NCBI RefSeq assembly: GCF_015291645.1
Contig: NZ_CP030055.1
Location: 6,262,001-6,326,000 of the forward strand
Length of the DNA: 64,000 bases
Direction: 5' to 3'
DNA from: Bradyrhizobium sp. CCBAU 53340
GTDB lineage: Bacteria; Pseudomonadota; Alphaproteobacteria; Rhizobiales; Xanthobacteraceae
The notes beneath the pieces are model-generated. The model was given only the letters and a program-made list of their open reading frames with translations. It did no database searches and was not told where the DNA came from. How positions within the stretch are numbered: position 1 is the first letter of the stretch; each line of letters opens with the position of its first letter. The translations under genes and the position numbers were made by a program. Of the stretch, positions 44,599 through 52,754 are shown piece after piece.

Positions 44599-44640
44599 GT
44601 CATTCCGGGGCGCGCCTCTTGGCGCGAGCCCGGAATGACG
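44599..44640. repeat. Palindromic intergenic repeat, family D
   Basis: CGTCATTCCGGG (44599-44610) is mirrored by CCCGGAATGACG (44629-44640), and the loop holds the smaller pair CGCGCC/GGCGCG. It lies between the flavin reductase gene and the fadE promoter region in the 244-nt gap 44419-44662. Confidence 0.8.
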
Positions 44641-44662
44641 GTGTGGAGAGAATACGGCCGGC

Positions 44663-45286
44663 CTAATCCGGCCGGACCATCTCGAACATGTTTTCCGGCT
44701 TGATCTCGAAATAATCGCCGCGGCGCCCCGCGCGCGTGATCGGACGGGCCGCAGCGGTCTGGTAGACGCCGTCCTTGATCATGGCCTTGTCGATGTGGAC
44801 GGCGACGACCTCGCCGAGCGTCAGCCAGGCATTCGCCTCCTTGCCGTCGGCACCCTTGAGGCGGATGATGTCGGAGACCTTGCACTCGAAGGCGACGGGG
44901 CTCTCGCCGACGCGCGGCACGTTGACGAGCTTGCCCGGGACTGCCGTCAGCCCTGCGAGCTTGAACTCATCGACTTCGGGCGCAACATGCGCCGCGGTCG
45001 CGTTCATTTGCTTGGCCAGATCCATGGTGGCGAGATTCCAGACGAACTCGCCGGTCTGCTGGATGTTCTCGACCGAGTCTTTCCAATGGGTGGAGGAGAA
45101 GCCGATGATCGGCGGCACGTAGGCGAACGCGTTGAAGAAGCTGTAGGGCGCCAGATTGACGTGGCCCTTGGTGTCGCGGGAGGAGATCCAGCCGATCGGC
45201 CGCGGCGCGATGATGGCGTTGAAGGGATCGTGCTTGAGGCCGTGGCCCTTGGAGGGCTCGTAGAAGTGCAGGTCTTTCTCGGTCAC
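44663..45286 (-). CDS. Flavin reductase-like FMN-binding protein
   Basis: A 207-residue protein of the DIM6/NTAB flavin-reductase family, probably reducing or binding FMN as a split beta-barrel dimer. Hallmarks: HGLKHDPFNAIIAPRPIGWISSRD, HVNLAPYSFFNAFAYVPPIIGFSS and TGEFVWNLAT. GTG start at 45286. Transcribed towards fadE; a palindrome follows the stop. Whether it serves a two-component monooxygenase cannot be told, as none is adjacent. Confidence 0.88.
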   Translation of the reverse strand: MTEKDLHFYEPSKGHGLKHDPFNAIIAPRPIGWISSRDTKGHVNLAPYSFFNAFAYVPPIIGFSSTHWKDSVENIQQTGEFVWNLATMDLAKQMNATAAHVAPEVDEFKLAGLTAVPGKLVNVPRVGESPVAFECKVSDIIRLKGADGKEANAWLTLGEVVAVHIDKAMIKDGVYQTAAARPITRAGRRGDYFEIKPENMFEMVRPD

Positions 45287-45303
45287 GCTGGCTTTCCCGT
45301 GCT

Positions 45304-45384
45304 CGTCATTGCGAGCGAAGCGAAGCGATCCAGAATGCCCCCCGCAGAGACAGTCTGGATTGCTTCGCTACGCTCGCAATGACG
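45304..45384. repeat. Palindromic intergenic repeat, family A copy 2
   Basis: Near-identical to the element at 3170-3250: left arm CGTCATTGCGAGCGAAGCGA, right arm ending GCTCGCAATGACG, with a different loop (ATGCCCCCCGCAGAGACAGT). It lies between the flavin reductase start and the TetR stop. Confidence 0.85.
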
Positions 45385-45469
45385 GAGTGTGTTGATCCGT
45401 CCTGGCCCGCCACCGGTCGGTCAGCCCCGGGGCGACTAGCCTGCTTATAGGAGGAAACCCGCCCGCCCG

Positions 45470-46069
45470 TCAGTGGCGCGGCGACAGACCCGCGATGACG
45501 AAATCGATCATCTGGTCGATGGTCGGGCCCGGCTTGGTGGCGCACTGGGCAATCATCTGGGGGTGGAAGAAGCGCATCATCGCTGTGCAGGCGCACAGCG
45601 AAGCCAGTTGCAGGTCCGGCGCCTCGAACTCGCCGGAGGCGACGCCCTGCGCGATCATCTGGCCGACCACGCCGGCGATGCACTCCATATGGTTGACACA
45701 GACCTCCCAGTCCTCCTGCATCGCGATCTCGACCATCTCGTGCAGCTTGTTGTCACCGACATAGCGCTCGGTGTTCATACGATGGACGGTGGTGAGCAGT
45801 TCGCGGAAGCGCTCCTTGACCGGACCGGGCCTCGCCACGATCCGCTGCGCTTCGAGCTCGACCTCGCCCATCAGGCCCCGCGCCACCGCCTGGTGAATCG
45901 CCTTCTTCGATTCGAAGAAGCGATAGACGTTGGCGGGGCTCATCCGGAGCTCCTTGGCGATGTCCCCGACCGTGGTCTTCTGATAGCCGATCTGGCGGAA
46001 CAGCCGCTCGGCCACCTCGAGGATACGATCCCGGGTGTCGCCTTCGATATGTTCCGCAACCAGTGTCAT
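45470..46069 (-). CDS. TetR-family regulator
   Basis: A 199-residue repressor. The N-terminal helix-turn-helix is TRDRILEVAERLFRQIGYQKTTV then GDIAKELRMSPANVYRFFESK; the C-terminal ligand domain is variable. It is the third gene of the efflux operon, 33 nt after the pump gene, which is the arrangement of a self-limiting local repressor. Half-site-like AGTC motifs upstream of the operon are candidate binding sites. Confidence 0.9.
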   Translation of the reverse strand: MTLVAEHIEGDTRDRILEVAERLFRQIGYQKTTVGDIAKELRMSPANVYRFFESKKAIHQAVARGLMGEVELEAQRIVARPGPVKERFRELLTTVHRMNTERYVGDNKLHEMVEIAMQEDWEVCVNHMECIAGVVGQMIAQGVASGEFEAPDLQLASLCACTAMMRFFHPQMIAQCATKPGPTIDQMIDFVIAGLSPRH

Positions 46070-46102
46070 GGATCAGGACTCGTTCGTCTGTAGTCTTCTC
46101 AT

Positions 46103-49100
46103 TTATTCAGCCGCTTCAGCAAGCGGAATTGCGCGCTGCTCATCGCTCCCATGCTGCGGCGCGGCAGGCTGTTCCGGCGTGCCCGCCTCGTCCAGGCTCT
46201 TCCTGAACCACAGGGCGTAGAGACCCGGCAGGTACAGAAGCGTCAGGAAGGTCGCGACGAACAGTCCGCCCATGATGGTGATCGCCATCGGGCCCCAGAA
46301 GGCCGAGCGCGACAGCGGGATCATGGCGAGGATCGCGGCGAGCGCCGTCAGCACCACCGGACGGGCGCGACGGACGGTCGCCTCCACGATGGCCTCGCGC
46401 CGGGTCAGGCCGTGGCTGACGTCGGTCTCGATCTGGTCCACCAGAATGACCGTGTTGCGCATGATCATGCCGGCGAGCGCGATCAGGCCGAGCAGCGCCA
46501 CGAAGCCGAACGGCTGGTTGGCGACATTCAGACCGAGCGAGGCACCGACGATGCCGAGCGGCGCGGTGAGGAACACCAGCGTCAGGCGCGAGAAGCTCTG
46601 CAGCTGGATCATCAGCAGCGTCAGCATCACCATGACCATCACCGGGAAGAGGATGAAGATCGAGGCATTACCCTTGGCCGATTCCTCGAACGCGCCACCC
46701 GGCTCGATGCGGTAGGCCGGCTCGAGGTAGTCCTTGATCTGCTGCAGCTTCGGCGTGATCTGGTTGGTGACATCAGGTGCTTGCACACCGTCGACGACGT
46801 CGGAGCGCACGGTGATCGCCATGTCGCGGTTGCGCCGCCACATGATCGGCTCCTCGTGCGAATATTCGATCTTGGCGATCTGCTGCAGCGGCACGGCGAC
46901 GCCGTTCTTCGAGGTGATGGTGAGATCACCGACGCCACCAAGGTCGAGGCGTTCGGACGGGATGGCGCGGGCGACCACCGCGACCTTCTCGATGCCGTCA
47001 CGCACGGTCGTCACCTGCGCACCGGAGATCAGCATGGACAGCGCCTGGGAGACATCCTGCGGCGTGAGACCCATGGCACGAGCACGATCCTGGTCGACGA
47101 CGAGCTTCAGGTAGGGCGACTGCTCGTTCCAGTCGAGCTGGACGTCCTTGACGTTCTTGTTCTGCCGCATGACGTCGCGAACCTGGTAGGCGATCTCGCG
47201 CACCTTGTTGGCATCGGGGCCGATCACGCGGAACTGCACGGGGAAGCCGACCGGCGGACCGAAATTGAAGCGGTCGACGCGGACGCGCGCTTCCGACAGG
47301 AAGCCTTCGGCCGCCGCATTCTCGATCTTGGCCTTGACGCGCTCGCGTGCCTCGACGCCCTTGGCGACGATGACGATCTCAGCGAAGGCCTCGTTGGGGA
47401 GCTGCGGGTTGAGACCGAGCCAGAAGCGCGGCGACCCCTGGCCGACATAGGACGTATAAGTCTGGATGTCCGTGTCGTCCTTGAGCAGCGTCTCCGCCTT
47501 CTTCACGGCCTTCTCGGTGACGTTGAAGGCGGTGCCCTCGGGCAGCCGCAGCTGGAGGAACAATTCGGGCCGCTCCGACAGCGGGAAGAACTGCTGCTGG
47601 ACGTGACCGAAGCCGACGATCGAGGCGACGAAGACGCCGACGGTCGCGGCCACCACGGTGATGCGGTGATTGACGCACCATTGCACGATGGCGCGCAGGC
47701 CGCGGTACATGCGGGTCTCGTAGACCGCGTGCGGATCGTGATTGTGATGCACCTTCATCTCAGGCAGCAGCTTGACGCCGATATAGGGCGTGAAGATCAC
47801 CGCCACGAACCAGGAGGCGACCAGCGCGATCGCCACGATCCAGAAGATGCTGCCGGCATATTCTCCGACCGCCGAATTGGCAAAGCCGATGGGGAGGAAG
47901 CCAGCGGCCGTGACCAGCGTTCCCGTGAGCATCGGAAACGCAGTGGATTCCCAGGCAAAGGAGGCCGCACGCATGCGGTCCCAGCCCTGCTCCATCTTCA
48001 CCACCATCATCTCGACCGCGATGATGGCGTCGTCGACGAGCAGGCCGAGCGCGATGATCAGCGCACCGAGCGAGATGCGGTGCAGATCGAGCGACATCGA
48101 GTTCATGACGATGAAGACGATGCCGAGCACCAGCGGCACCGACAGCGCGACGACGATGCCGGTGCGCCAGCCGAGCGCGAGGAACGAGACGAACAGCACG
48201 ATCCCGAGCGCTTCCATGAAGGAGTGCACGAACTCGCCGACGGCGTGCTCGACCACCTTGGGCTGGTCGGCGATCAGCGAGACATCGATGCCCTGCGGGA
48301 CCGCCTTCATGAACTCCGCGGTCGCCTTCTCGACGTCCTTGCCGAGCTCGAGGATGTTGGCGCCCTTGGCGGTGACGACGCCGATGCCGATCGCGGCCTT
48401 GCCTTCCTGGCGGACGACGAAGCTCGGCGGATCGACATAGCCGTGGGTGACGGTGGCGATGTCGCCGAGGCGGAACACGCGGCCGTTGCTCTCGACAGGG
48501 GTCTCGGCCACGGCCTTGACGCCGTCGAGCGCACCGGTCACGCGCAGCGGCACGCGCTGCGACGAGGTCTCGACCGTGCCGGCGGGGGTCACATTGTTCT
48601 GCTTGGCGAGCGAATCAAACAGCGCCTGCGGCGTAATGCCGAGGGTAGCGAGCTTCGCATGCGAAAACTCGACAAAGATGCGCTCGTCCTGGTTGCCGTA
48701 CATGTCGACCTTGGTGACACCAGGCACCTTGAGCAGGCGCTGGCGGAAACCTTCGGCGACCTTCTTGAGCTGGGCGTAATCGGCGCCGTCGCCGGTCATC
48801 ATGTAGAGGATCGAATCGACGTCGGAGAACTCGTCGTTGACGACCGGCCCGAGAATCCCTGCGGGCAACTGGCCCTGCACGTCCACCAGCTTCTTGCGCA
48901 GCAGATAGAAGAGATAAGGCACGTCCTTCGGCGGCGTGGAATCGCGGAAGGTAACCTGGAGCGCTGTGAAGCCCGGCTTCGAATAGGTCTGCACCTTCTC
49001 GAAGTAGGGCAGCTCCTGGATCTTCTTCTCGATGGGATCGGCGACCTGGGCCTGCATCTCCTGCGCGGTCGCGCCCGGCCACAGCACCGAGACGTTGACG

Positions 49101-49240
49101 ACCTTCACGGTGAAGAACGGATCTTCGGCGCGGCCGAGCTTCTCGTAGGAGAAGAAGCCGGCGACGCCGAGCACGAGCATCAGGAACAGGACCAGCGTCG
49201 GATGGCTGACGGCCCAGGCCGAAAGGTTGAAGCGCTTCAT
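46103..49240 (-). CDS. RND efflux transporter, inner-membrane permease (TriC/HAE1-like)
   Basis: A 1045-residue proton-driven pump of the ACR_tran family with twelve membrane helices and two large periplasmic loops. The proton-relay helix ALIIALGLLVDDAIIAVE carries the Asp pair near residue 415. It extrudes drugs, detergents or similar compounds across the envelope with the adjacent fusion lipoprotein; no outer-membrane channel gene is nearby, so a shared TolC-like protein is expected. Start at 49240 (MKRFNLSAWAVSHPTLV) is at the first helix; the upstream extension is rejected as it contains part of a repeat. Confidence 0.93.
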   Translation of the reverse strand: MKRFNLSAWAVSHPTLVLFLMLVLGVAGFFSYEKLGRAEDPFFTVKVVNVSVLWPGATAQEMQAQVADPIEKKIQELPYFEKVQTYSKPGFTALQVTFRDSTPPKDVPYLFYLLRKKLVDVQGQLPAGILGPVVNDEFSDVDSILYMMTGDGADYAQLKKVAEGFRQRLLKVPGVTKVDMYGNQDERIFVEFSHAKLATLGITPQALFDSLAKQNNVTPAGTVETSSQRVPLRVTGALDGVKAVAETPVESNGRVFRLGDIATVTHGYVDPPSFVVRQEGKAAIGIGVVTAKGANILELGKDVEKATAEFMKAVPQGIDVSLIADQPKVVEHAVGEFVHSFMEALGIVLFVSFLALGWRTGIVVALSVPLVLGIVFIVMNSMSLDLHRISLGALIIALGLLVDDAIIAVEMMVVKMEQGWDRMRAASFAWESTAFPMLTGTLVTAAGFLPIGFANSAVGEYAGSIFWIVAIALVASWFVAVIFTPYIGVKLLPEMKVHHNHDPHAVYETRMYRGLRAIVQWCVNHRITVVAATVGVFVASIVGFGHVQQQFFPLSERPELFLQLRLPEGTAFNVTEKAVKKAETLLKDDTDIQTYTSYVGQGSPRFWLGLNPQLPNEAFAEIVIVAKGVEARERVKAKIENAAAEGFLSEARVRVDRFNFGPPVGFPVQFRVIGPDANKVREIAYQVRDVMRQNKNVKDVQLDWNEQSPYLKLVVDQDRARAMGLTPQDVSQALSMLISGAQVTTVRDGIEKVAVVARAIPSERLDLGGVGDLTITSKNGVAVPLQQIAKIEYSHEEPIMWRRNRDMAITVRSDVVDGVQAPDVTNQITPKLQQIKDYLEPAYRIEPGGAFEESAKGNASIFILFPVMVMVMLTLLMIQLQSFSRLTLVFLTAPLGIVGASLGLNVANQPFGFVALLGLIALAGMIMRNTVILVDQIETDVSHGLTRREAIVEATVRRARPVVLTALAAILAMIPLSRSAFWGPMAITIMGGLFVATFLTLLYLPGLYALWFRKSLDEAGTPEQPAAPQHGSDEQRAIPLAEAAE

Positions 49241-49297
49241 CGCACTCTCCGAAAGAAAAGATCCAATTGCCCAAACGACAGCCGCTCTGTTCAAACC

Positions 49298-49360
49298 GTC
49301 GTCGCGAGGCAGCGAAGCAATCCAGGGGGCTGGGCAGGTTCTGGATCGCTTCGCCGCTTC
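49298..49360. repeat. Degenerate family A repeat inside the efflux operon
   Basis: CGTCGTCGCGAGGCAGCGAA and AGCAATCCAG followed, after a short loop, by CTGGATCGCTTCGCCGCTT are a worn copy of the family A element. It sits in the 228-nt gap between the fusion-protein and pump genes. Confidence 0.65.
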
Positions 49361-49468
49361 AGCCTTTGCGTAGGGGCAAAGGCAGAAGCTCACCTCACAC
49401 GACGTAGCTCGTATTGTTAGGCATGACCCTTACGGAAAACCGCTGCACACTTTTCCGGGGTCATGCCT

Positions 49469-50575
49469 TTAGAAAGACAGTGACGACACGACCCGCACCT
49501 TCTGGCCGGGATCGAGCTTTTGCACACCGAGGGCGACGATCTTGGCGCCCTCGTCAACACCACCGGTGATGACGACGTCATTGCTGTCGTAGGCCTTCAC
49601 GGCGACCGGCTTCAGCGCAACCGCACCGTTGTCGTCGACGACATAGAAGGACGGCTTGCCGCCTTCGTTGAACAGCGCCGACAGCGGCAGCCGCGCGACG
49701 CGCTCGGTGGCGGCGTCCGACAGTGTCAGCGTCGCGGTCATGCCGAGCGCGACCTTGTCGTCGGCCTCAGGCAGCGAGAATTTTGCCAGATAGGTGCGCG
49801 TGGCCGGATCGGCGGCCGGCGCGATCTCGCGCAGCTTCGCGACGTATTTCTTGTCCGGCTCGGACCAAAGAGTGACGCTGGCGACGCCCGACTTGGCGCG
49901 TCCAACCAGCGTCTCAGGGATCGCGACGACCGCTTCCTTTTCGGCAAAGCGGGCGACACGGATCGAAGCCTGGCCCGCGGCGACCACCTGGCCGGGCTCG
50001 ATCAGCGTTGCGGTGACGACGCCACGGGCGTCGGCAACGAGCGTCGCGTAGGAAAGGGAATTCTTGGTCAGCTCGACCGAGCGGACGGCGCGGTCGAGGC
50101 GCGCGCGGGCTTCGTCGGCGGCGGCGCGGCTCGAATCCATCGCGGCGTCCGTGGTCCAGCCCTTGGCTTTCAGATCCTTGGCGCGCTGCTCGGCCGCGGC
50201 GGCCTGGGCCAGCACGCCGGTTGCGGCGGTCTGTTCGGCGACGGCCTGCTCGGCCTGGAGCTTCAGATCGACCTCATCGAGGGTGGCGAGCGGCTGGCCG
50301 ATCTCGACGGTCTGGCCGACTTCAACGAGGCGCTTGTCGACCTTGCCTGCGACGCGGAAGCCGAGATCGCTCTCGATGCGGGGCCTGATGCTGCCGACGA
50401 AGCTGCGCTCCGGGGTCTCGGCATCATAATGGGCTGTTGCGACCAGGACCGGGCGCGGCGGCTCGGCCTTTTGCGCCACGGTATCATTGCATCCGGCCAG
50501 CGCGGCGGCCATCAGGGCCAGCGACACACCCGCCAAGAGCCTGGAATAGCTGGACAAAACGGACCGAACGAACAT
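49469..50575 (-). CDS. RND efflux membrane-fusion lipoprotein
   Basis: A 368-residue periplasmic adaptor. Lipoprotein signal with lipobox LAGC (Cys near 28), then lipoyl-like and alpha-helical hairpin segments (DLKLQAEQAVAEQTAATGVLAQ, ARLDRAVRSVELTKN) and a beta-barrel/C-terminal domain (RVARFAEKEAVVAIPETLVG). It links the inner pump to an outer-membrane channel. Start 50575 has AGGAG 9 nt upstream; an earlier ATG at 50599 is also in frame. Confidence 0.9.
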   Translation of the reverse strand: MFVRSVLSSYSRLLAGVSLALMAAALAGCNDTVAQKAEPPRPVLVATAHYDAETPERSFVGSIRPRIESDLGFRVAGKVDKRLVEVGQTVEIGQPLATLDEVDLKLQAEQAVAEQTAATGVLAQAAAAEQRAKDLKAKGWTTDAAMDSSRAAADEARARLDRAVRSVELTKNSLSYATLVADARGVVTATLIEPGQVVAAGQASIRVARFAEKEAVVAIPETLVGRAKSGVASVTLWSEPDKKYVAKLREIAPAADPATRTYLAKFSLPEADDKVALGMTATLTLSDAATERVARLPLSALFNEGGKPSFYVVDDNGAVALKPVAVKAYDSNDVVITGGVDEGAKIVALGVQKLDPGQKVRVVSSLSF

Positions 50576-50611
50576 CGGAGGACACTCCTGCGTCTGCATG
50601 AGAGGAATGTC

Positions 50612-50647
50612 GACTAATCACTGATAAAAGTCAATAATCGTCAGTCA
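50612..50647 (-). promoter_or_regulatory. Candidate TetR operator and promoter of the efflux operon
   Basis: The AT-rich stretch holds GACT (50612-50615), AGTCA (50629-50633) and GTCAGTCA (50640-50647), inverted half-sites spaced about one helical turn apart. On the minus strand TTGACT (complement of 50629-50634) is a -35-like hexamer, so the operator would overlap the promoter. Assignment to the operon's TetR is inferred. Confidence 0.35.
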
Positions 50648-50710
50648 TCAGGAATGCGTGATCGCTAAGGGGTGGTAAGAATGGCAGGACAGTAGTCAGG
50701 AAGGTGCTAT

Positions 50711-50803
50711 CGTAGGGTGGGCAAAGCGTAGCGTGCCCACGCATTTTTCGCAGTCGTGAGAGATGGTGGGCACGGCGCAAGAGCGCCTTTGCCCACTCTA
50801 CGA
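50711..50803. repeat. Palindromic intergenic repeat, family B copy 1
   Basis: CGTAGGGTGGGCAAAGCG at the left and CGCCTTTGCCCACTCTACGA at the right are inverted; the middle repeats the motif (GCGTGCCCAC / GTGGGCACGGC). Related copies are at 52649-52733 and 59011-59102. It lies 16 nt after the MFS transporter stop, in the gap before the efflux operon. Confidence 0.85.
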
Positions 50804-50818
50804 GACCGTTTGCTCGGC

Positions 50819-52150
50819 TTACCGCCCCTGTTCGGCGAACTCGTGCTTGGTCTCGTGGCGACCGACGAAGACCAAAATGCCAGCGAGGAGCGGCAGCACG
50901 GCGAGCACCAAGAGGCCTGTCGAGGTCTGACCGGTGGCCTCCTTGACCCAGCCGATCAGGTAGGGGCCGCCGAAGCCGGCGAGATTGCCGATCGAGTTGA
51001 TCAGCGCGATGGCGCCGGCGGCTGCCGTGCCGGACAACCAGGCGGTCGGCAGGGTCCAGAACACACCGAAGCAGCAGAACACGCCGATCGCGGCGACCGT
51101 CAGCACCACCATCGTCAGAGTGGGGTCGGTGAGATAGGAGGAGACGCCAAGCGCAATGGCGGTGAGCAGCAGCGGCGCACCGACATGCATGACGCGCTCG
51201 CGCGTTGAGTCCGAATGGCGCGCCCACAGGATCATGGCGATGGTGCCGAACAGATAAGGAATCGCGGTGACGAAGCCGGTCTGGGCGTTGGTGAGGCCGA
51301 ACGCTTTGACGATCTGCGGCAGCCAGAACTGCATGCCATAGAGCGCGCCGACGAAGCCGAAATAGATCAGGCTGAGCGCGATCACCTTCGGCGAGGACAG
51401 CGCCTCCCCGAGCGAGACGTGCTTCACCGCCTGCTTGGCCGCGATCTCCGCATCGAGCTTCGCCTTGAGCCAGGCCTTCTGCTCGGCCGAGAGCCAGTCC
51501 GCCTTCTCCGGTCTGTCGGTGAGATAGAACCAGGTGACGATGCCGAGCAGCACCGAGGGGATGCCCTCGATGACGAACAGCCACTGCCAGCCTTTCAGGC
51601 CCATTGCGCCGTCGAGCCCGAGCAAGAGGCCCGAGACCGGCGCACCGATCACGGTCGAGACCGGCACAGCGATGGCGAAAGCCGCGAGGAACCGGGCGCG
51701 ATACTCGGCCGGGTACCAATAGGTGAGATAAAGGATGATGCCGGGGAAGAAGCCGGCCTCGGCGACGCCGAGCAGGAAACGCAGCACATAGAAGCTCGTG
51801 ACACCGCTGGTCAGCGCCATCAGCGCCGAGATGATGCCCCAGGTCACCATGATGCGGGCAATCCAGCGGCTAGCGCCGAACTTCTCCAGCGCGAGGTTGC
51901 TCGGCACCTCGAAGATGAAATAGCCGATGAAGAAGATGCCCGCGCCCCAGGAGAAGATCAGCGGGGTGAACTTCAATTCCGCGTTCATGGTGAGCGCGGC
52001 GAAGCCGAGATTTACGCGATCGAGATAGGAGAAGAAGTAGGCCAGCACCAGGAACGGAATCAGGCGCCGGGAGATGGCGCGGATGGTCGAGGTCTCGATT
52101 TGGCTCCTGGTTGTACCGGCCGAACCGGCATAAGTCGTGGTCTGGCTCAT
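50819..52150 (-). CDS. MFS transporter, anion:cation symporter (ACS) family
   Basis: A 443-residue transporter with twelve predicted helices. The first half opens with the ACS-type LVLAYFFSYLDRVNLGFAAL and YFIFEVPSNLALEKFGASRW; LLGVAEAGFFPGIILYLTYWYP is the family signature. Related proteins carry phthalate, tartrate, glucarate or other organic anions with protons; the actual substrate is not evident. Transcribed alone. Confidence 0.9.
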   Translation of the reverse strand: MSQTTTYAGSAGTTRSQIETSTIRAISRRLIPFLVLAYFFSYLDRVNLGFAALTMNAELKFTPLIFSWGAGIFFIGYFIFEVPSNLALEKFGASRWIARIMVTWGIISALMALTSGVTSFYVLRFLLGVAEAGFFPGIILYLTYWYPAEYRARFLAAFAIAVPVSTVIGAPVSGLLLGLDGAMGLKGWQWLFVIEGIPSVLLGIVTWFYLTDRPEKADWLSAEQKAWLKAKLDAEIAAKQAVKHVSLGEALSSPKVIALSLIYFGFVGALYGMQFWLPQIVKAFGLTNAQTGFVTAIPYLFGTIAMILWARHSDSTRERVMHVGAPLLLTAIALGVSSYLTDPTLTMVVLTVAAIGVFCCFGVFWTLPTAWLSGTAAAGAIALINSIGNLAGFGGPYLIGWVKEATGQTSTGLLVLAVLPLLAGILVFVGRHETKHEFAEQGR

Positions 52151-52228
52151 CGCTTCCCCCCGGGTTGTTGCTTTTATGGGCTGATTGCGGTTTTCAGCAT
52201 CGCGGACAAAGAGTCAATGGAGCAAGCA

Positions 52229-52708
52229 ATGCACGGGACGCAACCGGCCAACACCGTTGCACCGCTCCAGGCATCGCTGATCCGCCTCGCCTTTGCGCTG
52301 GTCGTGATCGCCTGCGGCCTCTCCTTGCGCTGGTACGGCTTTCCGCTCGGCCTGCCCGCCGTCGTGGTGAAGTACGGCGGCTCGCTGCTATGGGCGACGA
52401 TGGTGTTTCTGCTGGTCGGGGTGTTGCTGCCGCGGCTGACACGAACGCAGCTTGCGGCGATCGCAATGCTGATCGCGATCGTGGTCGAGTTTTCACGGCC
52501 GGTGCACACGCCGTGGCTCGATGCGTTCCGGCTGACGACGGCCGGGGCGTTGTTGTTGGGACGGATCTTCTCGCTGTGGAATGTACTAGCGTATGCCGTG
52601 GGGATTGCGTTCGGCGTTTGGATTGATCGGCTCTCGACGACGCACGGTCTCGTAGGGTGGGCAAAGCGAAGCGTGCCCACCACAAGCAGATGGTGGGCAC
52701 GGCGCTAA
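52229..52708 (+). CDS. DUF2809 membrane protein with repeat-derived C-terminus
   Basis: A 159-residue protein with four to five hydrophobic segments (LIRLAFALVVIACGLSLRWYG, SLLWATMVFLLVGVLL, QLAAIAMLIAIVVEF, VLAYAVGIAFGVW) typical of DUF2809. The last ~20 residues (LVGWAKRSVPTTSRWWARR) are translated from the left arm of a family B palindrome, replacing whatever the original C-terminus was. Start at 52229 has GGAG 6 nt upstream; an ATG at 52217 is possible. Confidence 0.75.
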   Translation: MHGTQPANTVAPLQASLIRLAFALVVIACGLSLRWYGFPLGLPAVVVKYGGSLLWATMVFLLVGVLLPRLTRTQLAAIAMLIAIVVEFSRPVHTPWLDAFRLTTAGALLLGRIFSLWNVLAYAVGIAFGVWIDRLSTTHGLVGWAKRSVPTTSRWWARR

Positions 52709-52733
52709 CGCGCCTTTGCCCACCCTACGAGAC
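52649..52733. repeat. Palindromic repeat, family B copy 2, partly coding
   Basis: TCTCGTAGGGTGGGCAAAGC is mirrored by GCCTTTGCCCACCCTACGA; outer arms are nearly perfect. The left two thirds lie inside the DUF2809 reading frame, including its stop codon. Confidence 0.88.
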
Positions 52734-52754
52734 CGACGCCGCGGCGAGTAGCCT

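Noticed and set aside
46151..49420. About 1090-codon open frame antisense to the RND pump
   Set aside because: Shadow of the pump gene; composition is His/Arg/Asp-rich with no domain.
51215..52228. Upstream extension of the DUF2809 frame across the MFS gene
   Set aside because: Antisense to the MFS gene and without hydrophobic or domain content.
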